The notes: generated by a model not told the origin, from the sequence alone. A stretch of DNA of 64,000 bases from Ostrinia nubilalis (GCF_963855985.1 NC_087118.1:5890001-5954000), one strand, 5' to 3'; numbered from the stretch's first letter, positions 10,380-21,779 are shown. Numbers and translations are program-made.

Positions 10380-12555
10380 CGATCGATCCTGGCTTCTTCG
10401 GCTTGTTAGGCCGGTGCGGGTGTCGAGCTGACGCTCATTACCCGGGCTTCTTCTCGGGCAGATTCTTCCGTCCGGTGGCTGTGAGGCGCCTTTTGCGAGG
10501 CGTTAGTCTCCACCCTAGCGCCCTGGGCCCGCCCTCGGCGCGGTACAACCCACCGGGTGAGTCGACATTCGTCGAGGCCCAGTGAGCTATCAGCGAGCAG
10601 GCGGGCGAGCGAGGCGCCAAGGGAGATCTATTCCAGGTTGAAACGTTGGCGGAGCAGCGCAAGGTTGCGCTGCGCCGTCTCTCGTAGGTCCTCCTCACCG
10701 TACGCCAGGTCGGACAGGACCTGGACGATCGTGTCCGTCGCTTGGCACACGAAGGAGGTGGGGTCGGCCAGGTGCTCGGGTGGCGGCAGCGGTGGCCACT
10801 CTTCCGCTTCCGCCGGAGGGGCGGCGCGGGGGGCCACACGTTCGGGCGGCGGCAGCGGCGGCCACTCTTCCGCTTCTGCCTGCGGGGCGGGGCGGGGGGC
10901 CGGCCGGGGCGCCGGGGGGAGGGCGCGAGCGAGCAAGCGCGGGTCCTGCCGCTGCGCCGTGCGCTCGCGCTCCGGTGGTGGCCCTGCTGCGGGCGTCGGG
11001 ACGCCTCGGGCGGCGCCGCCTGCGGGGGCCGGGGCGAGTCCCCACTCGCGCTCGACGGCCCCCGCGCGCGCGCCGCCGGGCGTCGCCCCCGGGTGCGGGG
11101 TGGGCGCGCGCGAGCGGGGCGCGGTGGCGGCGGGGGGCGGAAGCGGAAGCGCCGCTGCGTCGCCCGGCCCGTCCGCGCTCGTGCCGCGCCTGGCTCGGCG
11201 CTTGCGCCTGCGACGGCCGGCAGGGTGCTCGGGTGGTGGGGCCGTGCGGCCTTCCTGGCCGCAGGCGGGAGGGGCCGGCGTCTGGGCGACGCCTGGCGCC
11301 TCGGGGCCCGAGGGGCGGGGGGCCTTGGGCGGCGGGCGGGTGCCCGCCTGCTCGGGGCCGGGCGCGGGCGCGGGCCTCCCGTCGGAAGACGGGGGCAGCG
11401 CCGGTCGTTGGCGGGGTGCGCGCTGCCGCAGTTGGCGCAGCGCGGTGGTCGGTCGCGGGGGTGGGGGCACTCCGCAATGATGTGCCCTTCCCCGCATCGC
11501 ACGCATCGAGGCGGGCGGTGGCATCCGGCGGACGAGTGGCCGAACGCCTGGCAGCGGTGGCATTGCGCCGGCCCGCTGCGGCCGCGCCAGGCCTCGATGA
11601 CAACTCCTGGCATGTGCAGGAGCTCGGTCACCGCGTACAAGCGGGAGAGCTCCTGCCGGTTGAGGCGCGCCAGCTGCGCGTGGTACAGGCAGCCAGAGCG
11701 GCCACGCTTCGGTGGGATCGGGCGGACGTGTTGGGCCTCAAAGCCCAGCTCTTCTAGAGCCTGCTTGATGTCGGCGGGGTCTGTGGCCGCCGGGAGCCCT
11801 CTGATGGCCACTTTGGTGGGCAGTTCGGAGGACAGCGAGTAGCTGAACCATTGGAGGCCCGGGTCGCTCTCAGCTGCCTCCGTCAGGTGGCGCTGCACCA
11901 CCCGATATTCCTCGGGCGTGCGCGCGATAAAACGCACGCCGGTCTTGTAGGGGCGCGCGTTCGGTGCATGGCCCAGCTTGACGTACAAGCTCCGGAAGTG
12001 GTGAGGCCAGTTCCTCAGGCTCTCGACTACTATGGGCGGGTAGGAGCGCTGGTGCTGCTCAGTGGTTCGGTGGAGCGCAGGGGCCGCTTCCGTCTGCTCG
12101 ACCTCCGGGTCCCGTTGCGGCGGGGGTGAGGAGGGAGCGGTGCTGGTGGCGGCGTATGACCGCTGCGGGCTCTGCAACGCCTCGTACGACGTCGGCGTTG
12201 TGGAGTTTGTTCGGTGGGTAGGCGGGTAATAAACGTCGCTCCCACCCTCGATCGGCCTCGGAGAGCTGCCCCTGGATGGGGTGCGCGAGACGGAGTGCGG
12301 GGTGGAGCGCGAGGTGTCGGCTCTCACCGGGGAGGCGGTTGGTGAGCGAGGGGGCTGCACATACCTCTCCACTGGAGATATCCGGGGGGCTGGCGTGGAG
12401 GCCCGTTGCGGCGGTGACGGTCCGGCTCTGAGCCGCTTTTCCTCGGACGTCACGTCGTCCTCCGATGAGTTTCGGTAGCCTCTGGGTCGGCGGTAGCCGG
12501 CTCGGCCTCCCGGGAGCCGGAGCGTGCGCGGTACCTTTCGCAGCGATGTTTTATC
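10380..12555 (-). mobile_element. GC-rich gag-only LINE relic (Jockey-like ORF1)
   Basis: This minus-strand block is strikingly GC- and CpG-rich compared with the AT-rich flanks. It encodes one gag-like protein and nothing resembling an RT follows it. Its 3' side ends in a short non-coding tail with GATCGATCGATC and no poly(A). Small hairpins lie on both sides (9821-10166 and 12568-12904). It may be an ORF1-only derivative of a LINE or a retained gag-type gene. It lies inside the candidate intron of the DDE-like gene, on the opposite strand. Confidence 0.6.
10628..12453 (-). pseudogene. Gag-like nucleic-acid-binding protein with three zinc knuckles
   Basis: The N-terminal 130 residues are Ser/Pro/Arg-rich. 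Residues of about 150-290 form a PRE_C2HC-type region (TKVAIRGLPAATDPADIKQA). Three knuckles follow: CHRCQAFGHSSAGC, CVRCGEGHIIAEC and CANCGSAHPANDRRC. This order is typical of Jockey/X-element ORF1. After the third knuckle the natural sequence appears to continue in another frame (11563-10628), with Pro-rich repeats EEWPPLPPPE twice and an end in RQRFNLE. A 1-nt shift in a C run near 11400 would join the two. The first in-frame codon of the longer ORF is GTG, and I found no ATG up to about 12555, so the true start is unknown. Confidence 0.65.
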
Positions 12556-12567
12556 AGTGTGTGCGCA

Positions 12568-12632
12568 CAGAGCATGGAATCGTCCATACTAGCCGCCCGC
12601 TAGCGGGCGGTGCGCGACGATTCCATGCTCTG
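12568..12632. repeat. 17-bp hairpin with a nested GC palindrome
   Basis: CAGAGCATGGAATCGTC (12568-12584) pairs with its exact complement at 12616-12632. The loop holds GCCGCCCGCTAGCGGGCGG, itself a near-perfect palindrome. Confidence 0.9.
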
Positions 12633-12750
12633 TGGTGTGTGCGTGTGACGTCCCACGACGGGTGCGCTCAGAAACAAACCACGTACACATACGTACGGGT
12701 GCGCTCAGAAACAAACCACGGTCGGTGCTTACTTGTTTGATTCTACTATG

Positions 12751-12904
12751 GACTTGACTGATTTACACGTATTAAATTGTTAAGTAGGTAACTAAATTTT
12801 AACTTAATTTTAAGTGATTAATTACGTAAACACAGAATGTAGTAGTAAGTTGCAAGTTAAAATTTAGTTACCTACTTAACAACTTAATACATGTAAATCA
12901 GTAC
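12751..12904. repeat. Inverted repeat of about 50 bp
   Basis: The left arm (12755-12803) and right arm (12857-12904) pair over nearly their whole length (TTAAGTAGGTAACTAAATTTTAAC and its complement lie inside). There is no coding content. Confidence 0.85.
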
Positions 12905-12944
12905 TTTAAAGCGGTACCCCACATGATATTATAGCGTCATTTAA

Positions 12945-13870
12945 CTGGCAAGTCTTTTTAGGGTTCCATACCCAAAACGGGACTCTATTACTTTAGACTT
13001 CGCTGTCTGTCTGTCAAAAGGCAGTGACTCATGTATGTATCTCATGAACTATGAAAGTTTGATTTGATTGAACAAAGGTCTGCCACAACATTATTCTCCG
13101 CTACAGGTAGGGACAATTTTAATTTTAACTAAAATGCTTATTTTACTTCGAAATCTTTTGTTTTTTTGAAATCTAACTTGTCTTTATCAAATTTACAAAT
13201 CTAGAGCCATTTTCAGTTTCGTTGTTAACGAAGCGTTGAATGGCGCGCGCGGAGAGGCTTAGTTCAAACGATCATTGCAAACGTTGTGATAGGGATAGAG
13301 ACATGCGATTTTTGGTTTTACAAAGGTAATACGATAGAGAATAATACAAAGTAATAAAAACCCCCTGTTATAGGGGCATTTTTTGGAGAAATTTATCAAA
13401 TAACCAAAAAAAACACGAATTTAAAAGCAGATTTTTTTCAAAAAGTATCATTTTTTATTATTTGTTGGCATTTTCTGAGTATTTTATGTATTTTTTTAGT
13501 ATCGCCTATTATTTATCATTATTACTGTTTTTATTTTATCAGGATATACCTCTTAGCTTAAAAGTTATTACGATTTCTTTACAATAAGTAACTGGAAGAA
13601 AAAAAATCTATAAAAAATAAAAAAAATCTCAAAAAAATTTTGACTCCTTTTTTGTCGATAAAAATAGGTCTAGTTTCATCGATTTTCATATGTACACTTT
13701 AACGTGACTCACACTGTATATGAAATATCTCTAACAAACTTGATAAATCAAATACAAGGAAAATCATAAATAATTAATTTAAAAAAAAAAGATTTTACTT
13801 ATTTACAAAAAAAATTTATTTTATGGAGAAACTACATAGATATTGTTTGCTATGGTTAAAAAATAGTGGT
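12945..13870. other. AT-rich stretch with a fragment of a dispersed repeat
   Basis: Positions 12955-13100 contain AGGGTTCCATACCCAAAACG and a CTGTCTGTC tract, a fragment of a lepidopteran-type dispersed repeat also seen near 23866 and 58390. From 13110 on I see only AT-rich sequence with A and T runs and no gene. Confidence 0.5.
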
Positions 13871-13873
13871 GTA

Positions 13874-14261
13874 CTAGCGGCCGCCCGCGACTTCGTACGC
13901 GTGGATCCCGTTTTACCCCCTTCATCTATTTTACGCGGTTTAGATTTTTTATACAAATGTTTTTTCCCGCTAACTCCCGTTCCCGTGGGAATTTTGCAAT
14001 ATCCTGTTGTAACTAAGCTTTAAGTTTACTAAGGTACCTGCATGCCAAATTTCAAGCGTCTAACTTAAGCGGTTTAGATTTGTCATACAAGAGGATTTTC
14101 CCGCTAATTCCCGTTCCCGTGGGAATTTCTGGAATTCCTTTCTTAGGGCACCTCTACGGTACCTAAGCTACGTCCCTTCCAAATTTCAAGTGCCTACGTT
14201 TAGCCGTTTAGGCTGTGCGTTGGTCTGTCAGTCAGTCAGTTTCTCCTTTTGTATATTTAGA
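13874..14261 (-). mobile_element. Short non-autonomous Helitron
   Basis: Read on the minus strand, it starts TCTAAATATACAAAAGG after an A and ends GGGCGGCCGCTAG before a T. This gives the A|TC...CTAG|T Helitron boundaries. The 3' end carries the same ACGCGTACGAAGTCGCG hairpin as the copy at 5357-6311. Its body shares the GGAACGGGAGTTAGCGGG repeats with that copy. It is 388 bp long, has no ORF and ends 34 bases before the proposed splice acceptor. Confidence 0.85.
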
Positions 14262-14283
14262 TAATGCTAACACAATTTTACAT

Positions 14284-14295
14284 TTTCATTTTCAG
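14284..14295 (+). promoter_or_regulatory. Candidate splice acceptor
   Basis: TTTCATTTTCAG is a pyrimidine-rich tract ending in AG. It directly precedes the in-frame RAKARLDRIM coding sequence and is in phase with the donor at 9783. Confidence 0.45.
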
Positions 14296-16511
14296 CGAGC
14301 TAAGGCACGCTTGGATAGAATTATGCTAGCATCTGGTGTAAAAATGGATAAAGAAGTAGATGAAGAAGAATCGACTCATAATAAAAATGATAACATTGAT
14401 GAGATAATTAAAGAAAAACTCGACGAGTTTTTGATTGCAAAAGAAAATCAATCAGTATTTGAAGACAATGATGACAAACACAAATATAATGAAACTGCTG
14501 AAGAAAAAAATTATGACAAAAATGAAGAAGAGAATGCAATTTCTAAAGAAACTTTTGAAGAAAAAAACAAATCGGGGTTTAATGAAAATGACATCAATGA
14601 TACCAAAAATTACGAAGAAAATCAATCTTCCAGAGAAATAGATGATGAACGGGATAAAGATCAAACAGATGACGAGGAAAGAGACATAGAAAAAGGATTT
14701 CTAGCTAGCAATGAAGATTTTAGCTCTGGTAGCGGTGACGGTTATGTGCCAAACAGCGAATCAAGTGATGATAAATCAAGCATACACTGTCCTCCAAAGA
14801 AGAGAAATCGAGCACCCGTAACTATAAATGAAAGTGGTGATACATCAAGTTTATCAGAAAGTCTTCTTAATGTAAGAAAAGTTGAAGAAGAAATGGTAGA
14901 TGCAGAAGAAGAAAAGGTGGATGCAGGAGAAGAAATAGTGGATGCAGAAGAAAAAATAGTGGATACAGCAGAAAAAGCAGTTGAAGATAATTTAGAAGAT
15001 CCAGGTACTTCTGGAAACAAGACAGGTAAAAATAGTCATCCATCTTTAAAGGAAAGGAGAGAAGACAGGAAGGCGAGGTTATTTTTACGGAATTCGGGAA
15101 AAACCTACGTTACAAAACTTGGTAAGGTGAAAAACGGCAGAAATTTAGCTCCACTTACAGACTGTTGAATGAAATGTAGGGACCGAATCGCGAATGATAT
15201 AAGGGAACACGTATTTAAAGAGTATTGGAACTTAGGATCATATGATGAAAGAGCTAAGTATGTTGCGAGGTTTGTTACACTTAAAAGTAAAAAATCTTCC
15301 AAAATTGGCGCCAAGCGCAAAAGAGAAAACACTATGTCTTACAAACTAATTCATTTTGCTGATGAATATAAAATATGTAAAGGCTGTCTTCTTAAAACTC
15401 TCGGCGAAACCAATCGTTTTCTTCAGACAATAGGCGAAAAACTTAAAAAATACGGTTTTGTCACAAAAAGTTCGCGACGTCGTGCAGCAAGCTACAAAAA
15501 AATATCACAAGAGAGACTGAATAAAGTTGAGGACCATATTAAAAGTTTTCCAGCCTATGAGAGTCATTATTCGCGTTCAAAGACTTCAAAAAAATACCTT
15601 AGCGCTGATCTTAATCTTGAAACAATGTATCGTCTTTACGCCATTGAAAATGACAATCCCGTATGTAAAACTGTTTACCAAAAAGTTTTCAGAGACTTAA
15701 ATTTATCGTTTAAAAAACCGAGCGTAGACACATGCAATAAATGTAACCTGTTGCAAAATAAAGTATTTGACAGATAACAATGAAGTACAATCAGCTCAAC
15801 AGCAATTAAAACAGCATCAAGACGATAACGAAAGCGCCTACACTGAAAAGCGTATCGATAAGATGATAGCTAAGAGTAATGTAGACACCTGTGTGATTGC
15901 TTTTGACTTGCAGCAATGCTTGCCAACTCCGTTGTTAAGTACTCAAACAGCTTTTTATAAACGGCAGCTATGGGTTTTCAACCTGACAATTCATGATTTT
16001 GAAACAGATAACGCATACTGTTATATGTGGCCTGAATCGACTGGGGCTAACTGAGAGGAGCTAACCACAGATAGCGTCTTGTTTATATGATTTTATAACA
16101 TTAAGGTTACCGTTGCTCCATCCAACATCAAAACACCTAATAATGTATTCTGACTCTTGTTCAGGCCAGAACAAAAACTCAATTGTAACGACAGCATTAA
16201 TGATAGCTCTTAAAGACTCGGAACAACTATTGACTGTAAATCATAAATTCCTCATCCCCGGACATACCCACATGGAAGTCGATAGTGACCATGCACTTAT
16301 AGAGAAAGCAAAAAGGAAAACATCTATGAATATACACCATCCACGTGATTGGTGCCAGTTAGTACGAACAGCTTCTAACCGAACGAATAAGTTTTCCGTC
16401 ATTGAAATGAATAGTAACGATTTTTACGATTTTGCAAAATTCACGAAAAAACATTTGTTGGTAAAAAAATACAACTCGATTGGACAAAAATTTGTTTGGA
16501 CTGATGTTAGA
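14296..16511 (+). pseudogene. DDE-like (CSGQN family) transposase-type protein, main part
   Basis: The N-terminal 290 residues are very acidic (Glu/Asp/Lys/Asn-rich). From 15169 on there is a conserved part: CKGCLLKTLGETNRF, CNKCNLLQNKV (zinc-binding-like Cys pairs), VIAFDLQQCLPTPLLST, FYKRQLWVFNLTIHD, MYSDSCSGQNKNS, and PGHTHMEVDSDHALIEKAKR. I know this layout from a large family of uncharacterised arthropod and cnidarian proteins. D (FDLQ), D (SDSC) and E (HALIE) are spaced like an RNase H-fold DDE triad, so a transposase is likely but not proven. The frame has a TGA at 15166-15168 and shifts near 15770 and 16055. The last residues here, FVWTDVR, are cut by the insertion at 16512. Confidence 0.65.
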
Positions 16512-17217
16512 ATGAGGATCATTTCGATTTTTAGCTGTGAATGCAGATTTATAGGGCTAAGAAATCCTTAATACACAGTCCAAAAATTTTTGTTCTACGA
16601 CAAAAATTGACGAAGTTATGGCCAAATTACTAAAAAAGTTCACTGACCGCCCGGCGCGGGGACGATGACGTCACTATATCCGATCCAAACGCTGCCGGCG
16701 TACTGCGTGGATAGAAAATATTTTTTTCTAGCCAAACTATCAGTTTTAGAGAAAAACTTGTAATGACATTTATTCATCAGAATAAAGTAAGCTATCGATA
16801 GGTAATTTAAAAAAATAGAAATTGTGAAAAATAACGCAAAAAATCCATACGCTCATACGATTCAATGGAACGCAGAGACGCGATTGGGGTCTCCGCGGTG
16901 GTATATTTGACGATTTATTCAAATAAAGTGTTCATAAGTGTTGTTAGAGTCATATCTTCTTCCAAGTAAAATATAAAAATGTATAAGTATTAATTTATTT
17001 ACTTCTAACAATAAGGTCTGAGGCAGATACACTCTGCCTAGGCTACAAGACATTGCTATGAAGATCATTTCGATGTACACGTAATACCTACCTGTTATGT
17101 ATTTAGTTTTTCTGAGTTAAACCTACGTACCTACCTATCTATTCGCCGTTCCCATGGGCGGGCCAGCTGCTGCAGGAAAGGACAGCTGCTCCCTCCTGAA
17201 AATCTATTTAATCTTAG

Positions 17218-17639
17218 CCTAGAAGCTGGGTATGACTCCCCGCCCCCCTCCTCTCCCCAGGTTATAAGCTGGGCATGACTTCCCCCTCGGCCAGAAGTTA
17301 GGTATGATTCCCCCCCCCAGGCCCGAAACTGGGTATGACTTGACCCCTCCCCCTCCCCCCAGGCCAGAAGCTGGGTAAGGCTTGCCCCTCCCCCCAGGCC
17401 ATAAGCATAAGCTGGAGATGACTCCCCTTCGGCCAGAAGCTGGGTATGACACCCCCCCCCCCCATGCCAGAAATGCCAGAAACTGGGTATGACTTGACCC
17501 CCCCCCCCCCCCCCCCCCTTAGTCCAGAAGCTGGGTAAGGCTAGCCCCTCCCCCCAGCCCATAAGCATAAGCTGGGTATGACTCCCCCTCGGCCAGAAGC
17601 TGGGTATTACATACCCCCCCCCCCCCCCCCCCCCCAGGC
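17218..17639. repeat. C-rich minisatellite, left block
   Basis: Imperfect units read GGCCAGAAGCTGGGTATGAC, separated by C-runs of 5 to 25. The minus-strand frames through it (SYPASG...) are repeat translations, not proteins. The same array continues at 20306 after the hAT-like insertion. Confidence 0.85.
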
Positions 17640-17819
17640 TAGAGGTGGGCGTCACGCCGCAGCGGCGAATTTTTTCACGCCGCCGCCGCCGACGACCAGC
17701 TGTCGGCGCGCCGATACTCGATACTGATACTGTACAAACTATTTGCAATTTATTCCTCTCCTATACTGTACTAATTTGTGTTTCGAACGCTTTTTTATTG
17801 AGTTGAGAGGCTATTCTAG

Positions 17820-18595
17820 TTCAATAAAGTCCTAGTATCACTGCGACTGGACCGATCTATTGTGATCGCCGCCATTTTCCTTACAGTTCGCCTCCGAGTC
17901 CTGCATCCATTAGGCATTGCAGTATCTTTTGGGTGGTGACATGTTTTACATCTTGTGGGCTTAGGATGTGTTTGCCCCGGTGTAAGCTCCGCTTGCGCAT
18001 CAAAGGTCCGCAGTCCGTGAGAATGTGTAGTGGCGTTTAATCTGCCTCTTGGCACATCCTGCAAGTTCTTGATTCGGTCAGTCCCATAGTGGACAAGTGC
18101 TTGTTTAAGCTGCAGTGTCCAGTGAAGGCTCGAACTAAGATGCGCATTTTGATCCTACTCAGTCCTATGATCTGCTAAGAGCATTTTCGGTCATAGGCCA
18201 TATTGTGTTCATTCCGCTCCCGCTCTGGCCAGTTTGTCGGCATTTTCATTGTCCACGATTCCCGCGTGACCTGGAACCCATCTCAGCGTTACTCTGTTAC
18301 GTTTTCCTAGGGTATTCAGTCGACTCATGCAGTTTTCTACCAACTTTGAGGTGATTAAGTTGGAGTTTAAGGCCATCAGCGCGGCCTGACTGAGTTAATG
18401 TAAATTATGTGGTTGGCATATTTTTTTCGCAGGTTAGCTTCCGCACATTTAATAATGGCGTAGACTTCTGCCTGAAAGATAGAGGCAAATTTACCCAGGA
18501 TTTGAGATAGCCTAAGCTTCGGCTGTTCTCCATACACGCCAAAGCCTACGTTAGGGCCCATTTTTGACCCATCAGTAAACCATATAACAGAAGAA
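17820..18595 (-). pseudogene. LINE RNase H and zinc-finger fragment (R1/LOA type)
   Basis: The minus strand reads FGVYGEQPKLRLSQ, FQAEVYAIIKCAEANLRKK, GHCSLNKHLSTMGLTESRTC, RMCQEAD and then DCGPLMRKRSLHRGKHIL, ending GGEL and a stop. It is clearly related to the C-terminal part of the LINE at 8191-9022 but diverged. It has stops, frameshifts and a missing RNase H centre. It is a 5'-truncated copy of a related element. Confidence 0.75.
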
Positions 18596-18599
18596 CTAA

Positions 18600-19490
18600 C
18601 TATTCTATTTATTCTTTAATGCCGTTGATATACTAATAAATTGATTGAATAACTTAATACTAACTATATTAACAGTTAATCAAGTAAATTATTCAAGTTG
18701 CTGCTTGGTCTAGTAAATAATTGATCGCGAGCGGCACCGGTCCCTCTTGCTGTCAAGAAAAAATTCCCCGCCTTCGTCTGGCAGACAACCCACACTATTG
18801 GACTATACTTTAAGGGAATCTCTCACACAGAGATTGGCAAATATGTCTCGGAATGCAAATGGGAACCACAACCTCTGGAAGGCAACAAAGTACCTCCCTC
18901 AGTGTTCTCCGCTTATTAGGTCCGGTAATACATGAGTGCGAACTGATAAGAAAAATCTCAGACCTTTGCTACATGACAAGCCGGTTTATTTAAACCCATT
19001 TACACGGATAATCCAAAAAATCCACAATTCAATCAAAAAAATAAGGTCAAGCATTGGACTTGATCTGAGACTTGCAGCTATGCCTGCCTGTGATTCCTAC
19101 TGATGATGATGATTCATCCGACCGATTTCGGTCATGGTGACCACTTCGACTTAGCTGTCTTAGCGGCGCTGGTGCGCCCGAAGATGGCTTACATAGCCGA
19201 TCTCCGCGGCAAACTCCTCGCACATTGAGAGTAATTACCCGCCGCCAACATAATTATAGTGAATGGCGGCAGATGGACGGTTTTTGCGTCGAGTTCAGTT
19301 GTGCGCTGCTCGTTGTATTCGCGGACTGGCCTCTACACAACACAATCTCCCCGCCATTCTAGGTGCTGTGCTGCCAAACCTTCCCATTGTGATTTGAGAG
19401 GGCTCATTTAGTATCTTTTCGTATGCTGCTTCTGGACATCTTTGTACTTACTATCTGAGGAGTTGACCGCCATGTTTCCGCTTACCCTCC
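18600..19490. other. Mixed LINE remnants and unassigned sequence
   Basis: A plus-strand frame 18747-18935 contains RLANMSRNANGNHNLWKATK, resembling the linker before RT in Jockey/I-type LINEs. The rest (19080-19490) has a TGATGATGATGATTC tract and a GC-rich patch like a short SINE, but no clear box motifs. No gene is seen. Confidence 0.35.
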
Positions 19491-19540
19491 TCAAGTTCAA
19501 AGTAGAAGATTGATCCCTACTATGCTAATTGAGGACGAAA

Positions 19541-19795
19541 GACGCAGGAGGACAAAGTGACTGACATAGCCCACAGCCCACAGTTTGATCGCTAAAATGA
19601 AGTGGCAGTGGGCGGGGCACATATCTCGTAGAGCTGATGGCCGCTGGGGCAGTAAAGTTCTTGAGTGGCGCCCACGAGCTGGAAGACGTAGCGTGGGCAG
19701 GCCTTCCACTAGGTGGACCGATGATTTGGGGAAGGTCGCAGGAAGTGCCTAGATGCGAGCGGTGCAGGACGTCTTTCGGCTGAAACGAAAGAACT
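19541..19795 (+). pseudogene. RTE LINE 3'-end fragment
   Basis: It is clearly similar to 25342-25612 (AAGTGGCAGTGGGCGGGGCA, GAGCTGATGGCCGCTGGGGC and GACGTCTTTCGGCTGAAACG). It encodes the C-terminus of the RTE polyprotein and the 3' end, but without a GAAC repeat tail. It lies inside the hAT-like element. Confidence 0.8.
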
Positions 19796-20305
19796 AACGC
19801 TAAGAGAGATGGCTAAGCTAAAGAAATAGCCAAAATGGACCCTCGTAAAGCACTTGCATTTGATCTGGTCACCATGAAGTCCATGGTCTTGACAATAATC
19901 ACACGAGTGAGAACCTCGCAAGTCTCTTAACTTTGGAAATGATCCATAAGGCTGGCAAGTCGCCTAACGAATCCTCTTATCGCTCAATTAATCTGACATG
20001 TCTACACGAGAACCTGATCTCAGCCAAACCCGCTATCCAAATATCAAAGTATCTATGATCAAGAGAGCTAATTTACTAAGGTAAACCACTGCTCTAGTGG
20101 CTCAAATCCCAACCAACTGCAAATCACCTGATTAGTCTTGACGACAGATACTAAAAATGCAAATTTAAAAAAAACCTAATGAACAAAGGTCAAACAAGGT
20201 TACGCCGCCGACGCCGCCGACGCCGCCGACGCCACCGCCGCCGAGGTCAAAAAGACGGCGCGCCGCCGCCGGCCAATTTTATATCGGCGCCCACCTCTAC
20301 CAGGC

Positions 20306-20883
20306 CACCTCTACCAGAAACTGGGTATGACTTGACCCCCCCCCCCCTCCCCCCAGGCCAGAAGCTGGGTAAGGCTAGCCCCTCCCCCCAGCCCATAAAA
20401 ACTGGTTATGACTTGACCCCCCCCCCTCCCCCAGGCCAGAAGCTGGGTAAGGCTAGCCCCTCCCCCCAGCCCATAAGCATAAGCTGGGTATGACCCCCTC
20501 GGCCAGAAGCTGGGTATTACATACCCCCCCCCAGGCCAGAAACTGGGTATGACTTGACCCCCCCCCCCTCCTCCCAGGCCAGAAGCTGGGTAAAGCTAGC
20601 CCCTCCCCCAGGCCATAGAAACTGGTTATGACTTGACCCCCCCCAGGCCAGAAGCCCCTTCCCTCAGTCTATAAGCATAAGCTAAGCTAGGTATGACTCC
20701 CCCTCGGCCAGAAGCTGGGTATGACTTACCCTCCCCCCCCCCGGCAAGAAACTGGGTATGACTTGCCTCTCCCCCCCTCCCACCAAAGCCAGAAGCTGGG
20801 TAAGGCTTGCCCCTCCCCCCAGGCTATAAGCTGGGTATGACATCCCCCCCCCCCCCCCCCCCCCAGGCCAGAAACTGGGTATT
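20306..20883. repeat. C-rich minisatellite, right block
   Basis: The units and orientation match the left block (GGCCAGAAGCTGGGTAAGGC), with many C-runs. The two blocks were one array before the hAT-like insertion. Confidence 0.85.
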
Positions 20884-21346
20884 AGCATCATATTATGTAT
20901 TATTATGTTCAATACAAACAATCATTAAGTTACACTCACCCCAACCGCGTCTCCGCATTGCATCGAATCCTATGAAAATGTGGTTTTTGGACATAGCGAT
21001 ACTTATTTTTTACAATTTTTATTTTTAAAAATTACTGGTCGATAGGTTACTTTATTTTGATGAATAAATGTTATTAAAAGTTTTTTCTAAAACTGATAGT
21101 TTAGCTGGAAAAAAATATTTTCCATCCCAATAGTACGCCGGCTGCGCTCGATTCGGATATAGTGACGTCACGCGGCCCTGCATACGTTGACTTTTAGCGG
21201 CAAAAACGGCCTATGTTTATTACTTAATATCTTCGTAAGTAACGGTCCGATTTGGATAATTCAAAAAGATATATCTTTCTTATGTCTTAAAGATTAACGT
21301 GGATACTAGTTTTATTGAATTTTCTACAACAGTACTGATCCTCATT

Positions 21347-21471
21347 ATGAAGTTTATTAAAAACCAATTTCCCCATTTTAAATATAAAACTGGGTTTGAA
21401 GATCAACTCTTTTGCTCAATGTCGTACGCGAAGAGAAATAAAGATTACGAATTTGTAACAATCAATACTGT
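21347..21471 (+). pseudogene. DDE-like protein, continuation between two insertions
   Basis: The frame reads MKFIKNQFPHFKYKTGFEDQ and then LFCSMSYAKRNKDYEFVTIN. It picks up directly where the part ending at 16511 stops. The last 15 bases, AACAATCAATACTGT, are the target duplication of the RTE LINE that follows. The same pattern (F-K-Y-K-x-x-F, then K-R) is found near the C-terminus of the CSGQN family. Confidence 0.65.
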
Positions 21472-21779
21472 GTGCCGTGTGGGGACGGCCATAAAGAATA
21501 CTCTTCCCCACCGCCAACAGGAGGCGTGTCGTAAGAGGCGACAAAATCCCTGCAGCACCGGACGGGCAGCAGCGTCTGCGTGCGAAACCTTATAAAAAAC
21601 TGCGATCGCCAACCCGCCTGCCAAGCGTGGCGATTAAGGCAAATCCCCCCCATGGAGAGGAACAAAAAAACACGGCCCCACTATCCCGGGCCACGGTAGC
21701 GGTCACGGTAACGGTGGGGCGAGGGGTGCTAAGAATCACCGGGTACCGACAGGCTACCAACCCCGACGACCTCTGGCCC

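Larger units (their letters stand above)
17640..20299. mobile_element. hAT-like element splitting the minisatellite
   Basis: The ends are TAGAGGTGGGCG (17640) and CGCCCACCTCTA (20288-20299), a typical hAT-type terminus. Both are flanked by CCAGGC (17634-17639 and 20300-20305). GCCGCCGCC-rich subterminal blocks lie just inside both ends. No hAT transposase is visible; the interior is made of LINE fragments. An 8-bp duplication, expected for hAT, could not be confirmed because the flank is itself repetitive. Confidence 0.6.
16512..21346. mobile_element. Long-inverted-repeat DNA element inserted in the DDE-like gene
   Basis: The ends pair: AATGAGGATCA at 16511 and TGATCCTCATT at 21336. Imperfect inverted repeats of about 390 bases follow (16512-16900 against 20943-21346), including shared TTTATTCATCAGAATAAAG and GACGTCACTATATCCGA blocks. 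Removing the whole segment joins FVWTDVR to MKFIKNQF in one frame. ATGA occurs at both junctions and may be the target duplication. The centre holds two C-rich minisatellite blocks and a nested hAT-like element. I saw no transposase of its own. Confidence 0.75.

Noticed and set aside
10557..11842. Plus-strand Ala/Gly/Arg-rich frames of more than 300 codons
   Set aside because: They are opposite-strand shadows of the GC-rich gag ORF; stops are rare at this GC content.
17131..20921. Gly/Pro-rich frames (GGGGG, SYPASG repeats) of up to 205 codons
   Set aside because: They are translations of the C-rich minisatellite, change frame with C-run length and have no domain.
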